Of a stretch of 64,000 nucleotides of DNA, positions 33,675-42,262 are shown one piece after another. Source of the DNA: Pseudomonas chlororaphis subsp. piscium (GTDB lineage Bacteria > Pseudomonadota > Gammaproteobacteria > Pseudomonadales > Pseudomonadaceae); contig NZ_CP027707.1 of the NCBI RefSeq assembly GCF_003850345.1, forward strand, positions 372,001-436,000, given 5' to 3'. The notes beneath the pieces are model-generated. The model did no database searches. It saw only the letters and a program-made list of their open reading frames with translations, and had not been told where the DNA came from. The first letter of the stretch is position 1. Each line of letters opens with the position of its first letter. A program made the position numbers and the translations under genes.

Positions 33675-33730
33675 ACCCACCTTTTAGGAGGGGCTGGTGG
33701 TAGCTCAATTTTACGCACGGAGCTACATCA

Positions 33731-33979
33731 ATGAACGGATACGTCTCGCTTCACAGCACTCCCGCTGATCATCCCGTCCTGCTTATCGACTCCAGCGTCT
33801 CACTGGTGGATTTATTGGTCTGCGCTGACTAGCGCGTTCGGGTCGCATGACCGCTCGTACGGGCTAACGAAAGTGATTTATTCCAAATAGCGGATATCGC
33901 CTCGCTGCTGCTGAGCGATCGCGTGGCGTTGTTGGACGTTGCGCAGGGTAAGGCGATGCAAGGGGATGTTGGCGGCTAA
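33731..33979 (+). pseudogene. Degenerate small cassette behind the leader
   Basis: After the structured leader an ATG at 33731 opens MNGYVSLHSTPADHPVLLID, continuing SSVSLVDLLVCAD to a TAG at 33830. The same frame continues past a TGA with ANESDLFQIADIASLLLSDR to a TAA at 33977. The pieces vaguely resemble the small acidic DUF3077-type proteins seen at 80-337. Either a 33-codon ORF is intact and the rest is decay, or the whole is a broken gene. Family assignment is weak. 33259-33504 holds only a DnaA-box-like TGTGGATAA at 33416-33424. Confidence 0.35.
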
Positions 33980-34114
33980 ATCGTCTCCAGGAGCCTCATG
34001 GGAGCTGTAACGTTGCTTGGCAGCTCTTTCGCCTGGAGTTGGCCGATGACTCGCTCAAACAGCCTGGGCGGCAGCATGAAGGCGATCTCTGAGGATTGAA
34101 AATAAGCGACACCA

Positions 34115-34193
34115 AATCGCAGGCAATAAAAAACCCCTGAATCTTTCGATTCAGGGGTTTCGGTATTAGTGGTGCCCAGAGACGGAATCGAAC
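34115..34193. repeat. Right attachment-site repeat (tRNA-Phe 3' end plus terminator)
   Basis: 79 bases shared with 27318-27396. Within it 34170-34193 is the 3' part of the intact tRNA-Phe and 34132-34159 is its terminator (AACCCCTGAATC with GATTCAGGGGTT). Similarity ends at 34193, inside the T-arm. Confidence 0.9.
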
Positions 34194-34245
34194 CGCCGAC
34201 ACGGGGATTTTCAATCCCCTGCTCTACCGACTGAGCTATCTGGGC
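34170..34245 (-). tRNA. tRNA-Phe (GAA)
   Basis: A complete 76-nt tRNA including encoded CCA. Acceptor GCCCAGA, D-arm AGCTCAGTCGGTAGAGC, anticodon arm GGGGA-TTGAAAA-TCCCC with anticodon GAA, T-arm GGTTCGATTCC. It stays intact because the island's attachment repeat restores the 3' end. Confidence 0.98.
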
Positions 34246-34348
34246 AACGGGGCGCATTAAACTGGTTTTTCGGGGGGGCGTCAAGCAAGTTTTGAAAAAA
34301 AGTTTAATTATTACCGCCGCTTACGTTCCCACCCCGATTTGCGGGCAA

Positions 34349-34621
34349 TTACTCGGACGGCGGCACGTAGCCGTCGGCCTTGGCGTATTCCTCGCCGGAG
34401 AAGAACTTATCCATCTCGCCCTGCAGGTATTTGCGGTCTTCGGCGTTCATCATGTTCAGGCGTTTTTCGTTGATCAGCAGGGTCTGGTGTTTCTGCCAGT
34501 CGGCCCAGGCCTTGGCGGACACATGCTCGAAAATCTCCTGGCCCTTGGCGCCCGGGTACGGAGGACGCTCCAGGCCCGGCAATTGTTCTTTGTACTTGCG
34601 GCACATTACGGTGCGGGTCAT
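34349..34621 (-). CDS. yggX: Fe(II)-trafficking / oxidative protection protein YggX
   Basis: A 90-residue cytosolic protein matching Ygg[21 protein letters not shown] with the conserved Cys7, [39 protein letters not shown] and [16 protein letters not shown]. The family protects Fe-S clusters and the MutY glycosylase during oxidative stress. Its start overlaps the mutY stop by 4 nt (ATGA), so the two are coupled; the mutY-yggX pair is conserved in gamma-proteobacteria. Confidence 0.96.
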   Translation of the reverse strand: MTRTVMCRKYKEQLPGLERPPYPGAKGQEIFEHVSAKAWADWQKHQTLLINEKRLNMMNAEDRKYLQGEMDKFFSGEEYAKADGYVPPSE

Positions 34622-35685
34622 TGCAACTCTCCTGCGTTCAATACGTCGGCCGCGCGTTTGAGCAGTTTTTTCACCGGGGCGGCAAGGCCCAGGCGCGGCG
34701 GGGTGGCGAGGTTATACCAGAGCCAGTCGGCCTCGGCCACGTGATGGGCGGCTGCCTGGACCTGCACTAGCCAGGGCTCGATGGCCAGCTGGAAGTGACT
34801 GAAGGTGTGCACCAGGCCGGGCATTGCCTGTTGCTTGCCCAGCTCCAGCGAGTGCTGCGCAGCCAGGTGTTCCAGGTCCGCCAGGTCGTCCAGCTCCGGC
34901 AGGCTCCACAGACCGCCCCACAGGCCACTGGAGGGCCGACGGTACAGCAGGATGGCGCCTTCGTGGTTGGCCAGCATCGGCATCAGCGTGCGTTTCTGCG
35001 GGACGGCCTTGCGTGGCTTGGGGATCGGGTAGCGGGTTTCCAGGCCCAGCATGTGCGCTTCGCAGCCTCTTTCCAGGGGGCACAGCAGGCAGCTGGGCTT
35101 GCTCCGGGTGCAGAGGGTGGCGCCCAGGTCCATCATCGCCTGGGTGTAGTTGTTCACCCGGGTCTGCGGAGTGAAGCGCTCGGCCGCGGCCCACAGCTGC
35201 TTGGCCACTTTGGGCTCGCCCGGGTAACCCTCTTGCGCGGTAAAGCGCGCCAACACCCGCTTGACGTTGCCGTCGAGGATCGGCGCGCGCAGGCCCATGC
35301 TGATGCTGGCGATGGCGCCGGCGGTGGACAGGCCGATGCCCGGCAGCTCGGTGAGTTTTTCCACGTCGTGGGGAAACTCGCCGCCGTACTCGGCGACCAC
35401 GATCTTCGCGGTCTTTTGCAGGTTGCGCGCGCGGGTGTAGTAACCCAGGCCGGTCCACAGGTGCAGCACTTCGTCTTCCGGCGCGGCGGCCAGGGCCTGG
35501 ACCGTCGGCAGCGAGGCCATGAACCGGTCGAAGTAGTTGAGCACGGTGCTGACCTGGGTCTGCTGCAACATGATTTCCGAGACCCATACCCGGTACGGGT
35601 TGATCTCTTGCTGCCAGGGCAGGTCATGGCGGCCATGGCGGTCGTACCAGTCCAGTACCGCCGGTGCGAACTGCTCGGCCCTCAT
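34618..35685 (-). CDS. mutY: A/G-specific adenine DNA glycosylase
   Basis: A 355-residue base-excision repair enzyme that removes A mispaired with 8-oxoG. HhH-GPD core: [20 protein letters not shown] with the catalytic Glu, [17 protein letters not shown] (helix-hairpin-helix) and [13 protein letters not shown] with the catalytic Asp. The 4Fe-4S cluster ligands are [17 protein letters not shown] (C-x6-C-x2-C-x5-C, about 195-211). The C-terminal NUDIX-like 8-oxoG recognition domain follows, including [15 protein letters not shown]. The start overlaps the asmA stop (ATGA), making asmA-mutY-yggX one coupled operon. Confidence 0.97.
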   Translation of the reverse strand: MRAEQFAPAVLDWYDRHGRHDLPWQQEINPYRVWVSEIMLQQTQVSTVLNYFDRFMASLPTVQALAAAPEDEVLHLWTGLGYYTRARNLQKTAKIVVAEYGGEFPHDVEKLTELPGIGLSTAGAIASISMGLRAPILDGNVKRVLARFTAQEGYPGEPKVAKQLWAAAERFTPQTRVNNYTQAMMDLGATLCTRSKPSCLLCPLERGCEAHMLGLETRYPIPKPRKAVPQKRTLMPMLANHEGAILLYRRPSSGLWGGLWSLPELDDLADLEHLAAQHSLELGKQQAMPGLVHTFSHFQLAIEPWLVQVQAAAHHVAEADWLWYNLATPPRLGLAAPVKKLLKRAADVLNAGELQ

Positions 35686-37910
35686 CGTTTGAACAGCCCT
35701 TTGAGTGCGTTTTTCAGTTCCGGGCTGACCTTGTCGCCGAGTTTTTCATCGAGCTTTTCACTGAGGCGATCGCCGGCCAGCTTGGCCGCGACCTGGCCCA
35801 GGCCGTCGCGGTCCAGGCGGCAAGCCTTGGCGCCCAGTTCCAGCGGGCCGCGGCAGCGCAGCGGCAGTTCGATGCCGACAAAACGTTCGCCGACCTGGCA
35901 GGCCGGGTCCGGCATGTCGCTCTTGTCGCCTTCGACGACGATGCCGACGCGGTAATCCATGCCCAGCACACGCAGGTCGATGTCGCCATTGCCTTTGACG
36001 CTCATGCCCGGGATGCGCACTTTCAGGTCCGGGTTGCTGGCCACGCCGTTGCGCAGGGTCAGGTTGCCCTTGAGTTCCTGGAAGGGAGTGTCCTTGCCCC
36101 GTGGCTCGCTGCTCAGGGTCTTGCGGTTCAGCGTGGCGATGCCCTGGCACACCTGCTGTTCGAGGTTGGCATTGAGCAGCACGCCGTTGTTGACGACGAA
36201 GCTGGCGTTGCCGTTGAGGCTGTCGATCAGCGCTTTCTGGCTGTTGCCGCTGCTGGTCAGGTTACTGTCGAGGGTCACCAGGCCCTTGACCGGCGGGTTC
36301 TGCCCCTGGCTTTCCAGGATGCGCTCCACCGGCACCCGGTTGATCTTGGTCTGCAGGCTCAGCTGTGGCGTCGGCTGACGCACGTCGAGGTTGCCGTTGG
36401 CTTCGAAGCTGCCGTTGTACAGCTCGCCGCGCAGGCCTTCGAGTTTCAGCAGGCCGCCCTGGCCGTTGGCCTTGAGCGTGGCGTTCTGGATCGGCAGTTT
36501 GTCCAGGGTCAGCTGTCCGAAACTCAGGTCGGCGTCCACATCCAGCTTGCTCAGGCGTTCCACCGGCAGCAGGCGCTCGGTGCTCCAGGCGCCCTTGGTC
36601 GGCGCGTCCGGCAGCGGCGAGTTGGCGGGCCCGGCGACGGCGCTGGCTTCGCTGCTCTGCACTTCGGCCTTGCGCGCCACCGCGGCGCTGTTGGCTTCGG
36701 CGGACTTCGGCGGCAGGTAGCGGTCGACGTTGAAGGTGTCGGCCTTGAGCTGGGCACGCAGGGATTGCTTGGCCAGGTCTTCGACTGCCAGACGGCCACT
36801 GAAGCTGCTGTCGTCGAGTTTCAGGTTGATGTTTTCAAGGGCGATGCTGTTCGGCGTGGCGGACAGGCGACTGACCAGCTCGACCTTGCTCAGGCTGCCT
36901 TCGGCCATGGCCGGCAGGGTCTGGCCGATGCTGTCGACGAACTTGGCCAGGTCGAACTGGGCGATAGAGATGCCGCCGTTGAGCTGCGGGGTCTTGTCCA
37001 GGTCGTGGACCTTGAGCTCGCCGAGGGCGCGCAGTTGGTTGAGCGAGAGCTTCAAACCAGTCCATTCGGCAACGTTGGCGGCTTTGTCCAGCAGCAACTG
37101 GCCCTGGGCGGCGAAGGTCAGGGTCTTGCCTTGCAGCGGATCGCCAGCGGCTTCGCCGGACAGCTTCATGTCTTCGAACTGGTAGCGCTTGAGCACGCGG
37201 TCGAAGCGCAGCTCGCCCTTCAACTCGGTGCGCACGCGCACGGCCGGCTGGGTGCTGGCGAGGAAGGCGGTGAGCTTGACCGGGGTATTGGTCGCTTCGT
37301 GGATCGGCCCGGTGCTCAGTTGGATGCTTTCGGCGGTGAACTGCTTGCCGCTCTGTTCGTCGTTGTATTCCACCCGGGCGTTGTTCACGGTCAGGCTGTC
37401 GATATCCAGGCGGATCGGCTGCGCCGGTTTTTCCGTGGTGGCCGGGGTGGTGGCGGTGGTTTCGCCGGTACTGGTGGCCGGGGTCGCGGCCTGTTTGTCC
37501 GCAGGGGCGACCTTGCCGATGTCTTCCCAGTTGCCGTGCCCGTCCTTGTTGCGGGTCAGGCGCAGGTTCAGGCCTTCGACACGCACATCGCTCATCTGCA
37601 CTTCGCGGCGCAGCAGCGGCAGCACGCGGACCGACAGGCCGAGCATTTGCAGGTCGGCGAACGGCTGGGTCGGGTTGGCCAGGGTGGCGACGCCGGCTTC
37701 ATGCAGTTCGAGGCCGAGCCAGGGGAACAGGCTCCAGCCGATATCGCCATTGAGCGTCAGCTCGATGTGGGCCTTGTCGCGGGCTATCTGGCGAATTTCT
37801 TCTTTGTAGTCGTTGGGATCAAACAGGTGAGTCAGGGCGAAGCCGAGAGCCACGATGATCAGCAACAGCCCGAGAAGTACCAGACCCAGGATTTTGCCGA
37901 ACGCTTTCAT
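35682..37910 (-). CDS. AsmA family protein
   Basis: A 742-residue inner-membrane-anchored periplasmic protein of the AsmA/bridge-like lipid transfer group. An N-terminal membrane helix (FGKILGLVLLGLLLIIVALGFA, about 4-25) is followed by FDPNDYKEEIRQIARDKAHI and LTLNGDIGWSLFPWLGLELH, the AsmA start signature. A Thr/Pro/Ala linker (about 145-170) and many repeats of beta strands follow, ending in the AsmA C-terminal region. E. coli AsmA affects outer-membrane assembly and phospholipid transport. It is first in the operon with mutY; the start at 37910 has AAGGA seven bases upstream. Confidence 0.93.
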   Translation of the reverse strand: MKAFGKILGLVLLGLLLIIVALGFALTHLFDPNDYKEEIRQIARDKAHIELTLNGDIGWSLFPWLGLELHEAGVATLANPTQPFADLQMLGLSVRVLPLLRREVQMSDVRVEGLNLRLTRNKDGHGNWEDIGKVAPADKQAATPATSTGETTATTPATTEKPAQPIRLDIDSLTVNNARVEYNDEQSGKQFTAESIQLSTGPIHEATNTPVKLTAFLASTQPAVRVRTELKGELRFDRVLKRYQFEDMKLSGEAAGDPLQGKTLTFAAQGQLLLDKAANVAEWTGLKLSLNQLRALGELKVHDLDKTPQLNGGISIAQFDLAKFVDSIGQTLPAMAEGSLSKVELVSRLSATPNSIALENINLKLDDSSFSGRLAVEDLAKQSLRAQLKADTFNVDRYLPPKSAEANSAAVARKAEVQSSEASAVAGPANSPLPDAPTKGAWSTERLLPVERLSKLDVDADLSFGQLTLDKLPIQNATLKANGQGGLLKLEGLRGELYNGSFEANGNLDVRQPTPQLSLQTKINRVPVERILESQGQNPPVKGLVTLDSNLTSSGNSQKALIDSLNGNASFVVNNGVLLNANLEQQVCQGIATLNRKTLSSEPRGKDTPFQELKGNLTLRNGVASNPDLKVRIPGMSVKGNGDIDLRVLGMDYRVGIVVEGDKSDMPDPACQVGERFVGIELPLRCRGPLELGAKACRLDRDGLGQVAAKLAGDRLSEKLDEKLGDKVSPELKNALKGLFKR

Positions 37911-37978
37911 GGGCGAGTCCTTGTAGTGTCGAATTCGAATTTAGCCGGGGAGTATAACGCCCCGGGCCTGGCCACTGG

Positions 37979-38389
37979 TCACTGATCGCTTTGGAGCACA
38001 TCCAGCGGTATCTGCAGCTTGGCCGCCAGCGCCTGGGCTTCGAGGTGCCCGGCGGGGGCCAGCAGGCGCAAGGTGGCGTCATGCCGGGCGGCCATTTTCT
38101 GTGCTTCGCTCACCAGTCGCTCGGCCACGCCACGGCGCCGGGTGATCTTGCGCACACACAATTGGGACAGGTGCCAGACGCCTTGGTGCCGTTGCAGGCG
38201 GGCGGCGCCCAGCAGGCGGTCGTTGAAGCGCCCGGCGATCAGGCTGCCGTCGCCCAGGGCGATCTCGATCAGCTCCTGGTCATCGCGCTGCGGCGCGAAC
38301 AGCCAGGGCGGGGCATCGCGGTAGATCTTCTGCAGGTCCTGCTGATCCTGATAGCTGGCTTGTTTCAGCGACTCGACAACGATGGGCAT
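37979..38389 (-). CDS. GNAT-fold PanZ/PanM-like acetyl-CoA sensor
   Basis: A 136-residue acyl-transferase-fold protein. The CoA-binding part is LSQLCVRKITRRRGVAERLV (about 74-93), with the basic R-R-x-G-V/A loop. In E. coli PanZ binds PanD and, with acetyl-CoA, promotes maturation and inhibition of aspartate decarboxylase, regulating CoA synthesis. The Pseudomonas group with FAPQRDDQELIEIALGDGSL resembles PanZ in length but may have diverged. The start at 38389 follows AGGA. It is 68 bases upstream of asmA on the same strand and may be cotranscribed with it. Confidence 0.75.
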   Translation of the reverse strand: MPIVVESLKQASYQDQQDLQKIYRDAPPWLFAPQRDDQELIEIALGDGSLIAGRFNDRLLGAARLQRHQGVWHLSQLCVRKITRRRGVAERLVSEAQKMAARHDATLRLLAPAGHLEAQALAAKLQIPLDVLQSDQ

Positions 38390-38489
38390 GGGGAATCCTG
38401 TGCAGAGCGAAGGAATGGCTGGCCATTATCGGCAGCCGCGCGCGGGCTGGCGAGGGGCTGGCATCGTCGATGGAGCCGCGCCGGCTTTT

Positions 38490-38568
38490 GTAGGAGCGAG
38501 GCTTGCCCGCGAAGCGTTCTGCCTGACACACCGCATAACGCCCATCGCCGGCAAGCCTGGCTTCTACA
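38490..38568. repeat. REP pair
   Basis: One REP copy (38490, gtaggagcgaggcttgcccg) and a diverged inverted copy (cggcaagcctggcttctac, ending near 38568). Together with the inverted repeat at 38621-38644 it fills the gap 38390-38790. Confidence 0.85.
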
Positions 38569-38620
38569 GAGGCGTTATTGCCGTCTTGCGGAGCAGATGA
38601 CGCGGAAAAGGTGATGGCAG

Positions 38621-38644
38621 TTTGCTCTTTCTGTCACGAGCAAA
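38621..38644 (+). promoter_or_regulatory. Inverted repeat upstream of the OFA transporter gene
   Basis: TTTGCTC (38621-38627) and GAGCAAA (38638-38644) form a perfect 7-bp inverted repeat with a 10-base spacer, about 150 bases before the start at 38791. It looks like an operator for a dimeric regulator. No regulator gene is adjacent. Confidence 0.35.
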
Positions 38645-38790
38645 TGGTAATCTCTCGCAGTTCATCTGCCCTTCTGCGACCAAAAGTCGCACTCTATAGA
38701 GCTTCACTCAATAAAACGGCCACGTCTGCGTGCAAAGGTCGTGAGTGAAGAGTGGCCGGCGAATAATTCCAATAATTGGGGGAAACACTC

Positions 38791-40452
38791 ATGAGCACTA
38801 GCACCGAGGCGGGCGCCATTGCCGCCCAGCCGGCGTTCTTGTCCAAAGAACGCATCATCGCCAAGCCCGGTTTCAACCGTTGGCTGGTTCCACCGGCCGC
38901 TCTGGCCATCCACCTGTGCATCGGCATGGCCTACGGCTTCTCGGTGTTCTGGTTGCCGCTGTCCAAGGCCCTGGGCGTGACCGCTCCAGTGGCCTGTGCC
39001 CCGGACATGAGCTTTATCGCTCAGGTCTTTTCGTCCCAGTGCGACTGGCCGATCTCGATGCTCGGCTGGATCTACACCCTGTTCTTCATCTTCCTCGGCT
39101 GCTCCGCGGCGATCTGGGGCGGCTGGCTGGAACACGCTGGCCCGCGCAAGGCCGGTGTGGTGTCGGCGCTGTGCTGGTGCGGCGGCCTGCTGATTTCGGC
39201 GCTGGGTATCTATACCCACCAGATCTGGCTGATGTGGCTCGGCTCCGGCGTGATCGGCGGTATCGGCCTGGGCCTGGGCTACATCTCGCCGGTGTCGACC
39301 CTGATCAAGTGGTTCCCGGACAAGCGCGGCATGGCCACCGGCATGGCGATCATGGGCTTCGGTGGTGGCGCGATGGTCGGTGCGCCGCTGGCGGCGGCAC
39401 TGATGAGCCACTTCGCTTCGCCAACCGGCGTTGGCGTCTGGCAGAGCTTCCTGGTGATGGCGGCGATCTATTTCGTGTTCATGATCGGTGGCGCGCTGTC
39501 GTACCGCGTGCCGCCGACTGGCTGGAAGCCTGAGGGCTGGACCCCACCGGCGAAAAAAGTCGCGAACGCGATGATCACCCACCGTCACGTGCATGTGAAC
39601 GTGGCCTGGAAAACCCCGCAGTTCCGTCTGGTGTGGCTGGTGCTATGCCTGAACGTTTCCGCCGGTATCGGCATCCTCGGCATGGCTTCGCCACTGTTGC
39701 AGGAAGTCTTCGCCGGCAAGCTGCTGGGCAACGAACTGGCCTTCGGTCAGCTGGATGCCTCGCAACTGGCGTCGATCGCCGCGATCGCCGCCGGCTTCAC
39801 TGGCCTGCTGAGCCTATTCAACATCGGTGGCCGCTTCTTCTGGGCCTCGTTCTCCGACTACCTGGGCCGCAAGAACACCTACTTCGTGTTCTTCGCCCTG
39901 GGTTTTGCCCTGTACGCGCTGATCCCGAATCTCGGGCACCTGGGCAACGTCGCGCTGTTCGTGGCGGCGTTCTGCATCATCCTGTCGATGTACGGCGGCG
40001 GTTTCGCCACGGTTCCGGCCTACCTGGCGGACCTGTTCGGCACCCAGATGGTGGGCGCGATCCACGGTCGCCTGCTGACCGCCTGGGCGGCGGCGGGTGT
40101 GCTTGGCCCGGTGCTGGTGAACTACCTGCGTGAGTATCAGTTGAGCATCGGCGTCGAGCGCGCCGCGGCCTACGACATCACCCTGTACATCCTCGCCGGC
40201 CTGCTGGTGCTGGGTTTCCTGTGCAACCTGCTGGTACGTCCGGTAGCCGACAAGTACTTTATGAGCGACGCCGAACTGGCCGCCGAACAGGCGCTGGGCC
40301 ATGACAAGGGCGCGGACAGCAGCACCGTGCTGGAGTGGAAAGCCTCGTCCGGCAGCGTGCCGCTGGCGGTCGCTGCCTGGCTGGTGGTGGGCATTCCGCT
40401 GGCGTGGGGCGTGTGGGTCACCCTGCAGAAGACCGCGGTGTTGTTCCACTAA
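38791..40452 (+). CDS. OFA family major facilitator transporter
   Basis: A 553-residue inner-membrane transporter with about 12-14 helices. It matches the oxalate/formate antiporter (OFA) family: LCIGMAYGFSVFWLPLSKAL (first helix), GWIYTLFFIFLGCSAAIWGG, GVIGGIGLGLGYISPVSTLI then KWFPDKRGMATGMAIMGFGG, and FNIGGRFFWASFSDYLGRKN with MYGGGFATVPAYLADLFGTQ. The C-terminus carries an extra helix (LAVAAWLVVGIPLAWGVWVT) not found in all members. The substrate is probably a small carboxylate, but no oxalate or formate genes lie nearby. The start is the ATG at 38791 after GGGGGAAA. It is monocistronic. Confidence 0.88.
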   Translation: MSTSTEAGAIAAQPAFLSKERIIAKPGFNRWLVPPAALAIHLCIGMAYGFSVFWLPLSKALGVTAPVACAPDMSFIAQVFSSQCDWPISMLGWIYTLFFIFLGCSAAIWGGWLEHAGPRKAGVVSALCWCGGLLISALGIYTHQIWLMWLGSGVIGGIGLGLGYISPVSTLIKWFPDKRGMATGMAIMGFGGGAMVGAPLAAALMSHFASPTGVGVWQSFLVMAAIYFVFMIGGALSYRVPPTGWKPEGWTPPAKKVANAMITHRHVHVNVAWKTPQFRLVWLVLCLNVSAGIGILGMASPLLQEVFAGKLLGNELAFGQLDASQLASIAAIAAGFTGLLSLFNIGGRFFWASFSDYLGRKNTYFVFFALGFALYALIPNLGHLGNVALFVAAFCIILSMYGGGFATVPAYLADLFGTQMVGAIHGRLLTAWAAAGVLGPVLVNYLREYQLSIGVERAAAYDITLYILAGLLVLGFLCNLLVRPVADKYFMSDAELAAEQALGHDKGADSSTVLEWKASSGSVPLAVAAWLVVGIPLAWGVWVTLQKTAVLFH

Positions 40453-40460
40453 GCACTTTT

Positions 40461-40484
40461 GCGCCTGGCACTGCCGCCAGGCGC
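40461..40484 (+). terminator. Stem-loop at the end of the OFA gene
   Basis: GCGCCTGGC (40461-40469) pairs with GCCAGGCGC (40476-40484). The run after it (ACAGTCTTTCC) is a poor T-tract, so termination may be partial. Confidence 0.5.
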
Positions 40485-40497
40485 ACAGTCTTTCCTG

Positions 40498-40596
40498 TAG
40501 GAGCGAGGCTTGCCCGCGATAGGGCACACGCGGTGTGCCAGACATGCCCGGTCAAGGTTCATCGCGGGCAATCGAGCGTCGACCGGCCGCTCCTAC
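40498..40596. repeat. REP pair
   Basis: A REP copy from 40498 and an inverted, interrupted copy (atcgcgggca then ccgctcctac) ending at 40596. Confidence 0.85.
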
Positions 40597-40727
40597 ATGT
40601 CATGACAGGTATGTCCCCGGCTTTATTGGGTTCAGCCCGTCAGGATCTTGTCCTGCGTGTTCCTGTTTAGCCGCCGTCCGGCCTATAATGATCGCCTTTT
40701 TCGCCCAATGATTTTGCGGAGCTGGTG

Positions 40728-41321
40728 ATGGCCGAACGTAAGGCGTCCGTCGAGCGCGACACTCTGGAAACCCAGATCAAAGCCTCGATCAACCTGGATG
40801 GCACCGGAAAGGCCCGATTCGATATCGGGGTTCCCTTCCTTGAGCACATGCTGGACCAGATCGCCCGTCACGGGCTGATCGACCTGGATATCGAAAGCAA
40901 AGGCGACCTGCATATCGACGACCACCACACTGTGGAAGACGTCGGTATCACCCTGGGCCAGGCCTTCACCAAAGCCATCGGCGACAAGAAGGGCATCCGT
41001 CGCTACGGCCACGCCTACGTGCCGCTCGATGAAGCGCTGTCGCGCGTGGTGATCGACTTCTCCGGCCGCCCTGGCCTGCAGATGCACGTGCCTTATACCC
41101 GCGCCACCGTGGGCGGCTTCGATGTCGACCTGTTCCAGGAGTTCTTCCAGGGATTCGTCAACCACGCCAACGTCACCCTGCACATCGACAACCTGCGTGG
41201 GCACAACACCCACCACCAGATCGAAACCGTGTTCAAGGCTTTCGGCCGCGCGCTGCGCATGGCCGTGGAGCTGGATGACCGCATGGCCGGGCAGATGCCT
41301 TCGACCAAGGGCGTGCTGTAA
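40728..41321 (+). CDS. hisB: Imidazoleglycerol-phosphate dehydratase
   Basis: A 197-residue monofunctional HisB catalysing the sixth step of histidine synthesis (imidazoleglycerol phosphate to imidazole-acetol phosphate). Metal-binding His motifs are [15 protein letters not shown] (about 65-79) and [18 protein letters not shown] (about 165-182); [16 protein letters not shown] holds further ligands. It lacks the phosphatase domain of the enterobacterial bifunctional HisB. The start is the ATG at 40728 six bases after GGAG. Its stop overlaps the hisH start (TAATG). Confidence 0.97.
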   Translation: MAERKASVERDTLETQIKASINLDGTGKARFDIGVPFLEHMLDQIARHGLIDLDIESKGDLHIDDHHTVEDVGITLGQAFTKAIGDKKGIRRYGHAYVPLDEALSRVVIDFSGRPGLQMHVPYTRATVGGFDVDLFQEFFQGFVNHANVTLHIDNLRGHNTHHQIETVFKAFGRALRMAVELDDRMAGQMPSTKGVL

Positions 41322-41959
41322 TGCAGACGGTCGCGGTTATCGATTACGGCATGGGCAACCTGCACTCGGTGGCCAAGGCCCTCGAGCACGTCGGCGCCGG
41401 CAAGGTGCTGATCACCAGCGATGCCAATGTGATTCGCGAAGCTGACCGGGTGGTATTCCCCGGCGTCGGCGCGATTCGCGACTGCATGGCGGAGATCCGT
41501 CGCCTGGGCTTCGACGCGCTGGTGCGTGAAGTCAGCCAGGACCGTCCGTTCCTCGGCATCTGCGTGGGCATGCAAGCCTTGCTCGACCACAGCGAAGAGA
41601 ACGACGGCGTCGACTGCATCGGCCTGTTCCCCGGCCAGGTGAAGTTCTTCGGCAAGGGCCTGCATGAAGACGGCGAGCACCTGAAAGTCCCGCACATGGG
41701 CTGGAACGAAGTGAAACAGGCGGTGAGCCACCCGCTGTGGCACAACATCCCGGACCTGGCGCGCTTCTACTTCGTGCACAGCTACTACATCGCCGCCGGC
41801 AACGCGCGGCAGGTGGTCGGTAGCGGTCACTACGGCGTCGATTTCGCCGCGGCGCTGGCCGAAGGCTCGCGTTTCGCCGTGCAGTTCCACCCGGAGAAAA
41901 GCCATACCCATGGCCTGCAATTGCTGCAGAACTTCGCGGCGTGGGACGGTCGCTGGTAA
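41321..41959 (+). CDS. hisH: Imidazole glycerol phosphate synthase glutaminase subunit
   Basis: A 212-residue class I glutamine amidotransferase. The catalytic Cys is in [13 protein letters not shown] (about 75-87) and the His/Glu pair in [14 protein letters not shown] (about 187-200). It hydrolyses glutamine and passes ammonia through the HisF barrel. The N-terminus [20 protein letters not shown] is typical. It overlaps hisB by one base and is followed at once by a DUF2164 gene. Confidence 0.97.
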   Translation: MQTVAVIDYGMGNLHSVAKALEHVGAGKVLITSDANVIREADRVVFPGVGAIRDCMAEIRRLGFDALVREVSQDRPFLGICVGMQALLDHSEENDGVDCIGLFPGQVKFFGKGLHEDGEHLKVPHMGWNEVKQAVSHPLWHNIPDLARFYFVHSYYIAAGNARQVVGSGHYGVDFAAALAEGSRFAVQFHPEKSHTHGLQLLQNFAAWDGRW

Positions 41960-42220
41960 ATGGCGGTCAAGAAGACCAAGGCGCCGATCCTGACCCTCAC
42001 GCCCGAGCAGGAGAGTGAGGCCAATCGCAAGATCCAGCGCTTCATGGAAGATCGCTTCGAGCTCGACCTGGGCTCGTTCGAGGCGGCCGAGATTCTTGAA
42101 CTCTTTACCCGCGAAATTGCTCCGCACTATTACAACAGGGCGATTTTCGATGTGCAGGCCCAGCTCAAAGAGCGGTTTGAAAGCATTGAAAGCGACCTGT
42201 GGGCGCTCGAGAAAAACTGA
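41960..42220 (+). CDS. DUF2164 family protein
   Basis: An 86-residue cytosolic protein: ILTLTPEQESEANRKIQRFM, EDRFELDLGSFEAAEILELF, APHYYNRAIFDVQAQLKERF. This is the DUF2164 pattern; function unknown. The start codon directly follows the hisH stop, so it is in the histidine operon, inserted between hisH and hisA. A link to histidine synthesis is possible from position only. Confidence 0.88.
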   Translation: MAVKKTKAPILTLTPEQESEANRKIQRFMEDRFELDLGSFEAAEILELFTREIAPHYYNRAIFDVQAQLKERFESIESDLWALEKN

Positions 42221-42262
42221 TTTCCGAGTGAAGCTGAACAATCGAATTTGAAGGTTTGCCAG

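Larger units (their letters stand above)
27318..34193. mobile_element. T6SS vgrG-effector island integrated at tRNA-Phe
   Basis: An island of about 6.8 kb between two 79-bp direct repeats, lying at the 3' side of the intact tRNA-Phe. The cargo is one minus-strand operon: vgrG, DUF4123 adaptor, two DUF3304-like genes and a DUF2235 effector. It also holds a copy of the structured leader at 33505-33674. No integrase gene is visible, so the element may have lost it or been mobilised in trans. No core T6SS genes are in the window. The repeats and tRNA arrangement are seen; the history is inferred. Confidence 0.8.

Noticed and set aside
27397..34114. Integrase or transposase gene in the tRNA-Phe island
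   Set aside because: All frames in the gaps were considered and none shows a tyrosine recombinase, serine recombinase or transposase motif.
33976..34284. A 102-codon open frame across tRNA-Phe
   Set aside because: It reads through the tRNA gene and its terminator and has no coding features.
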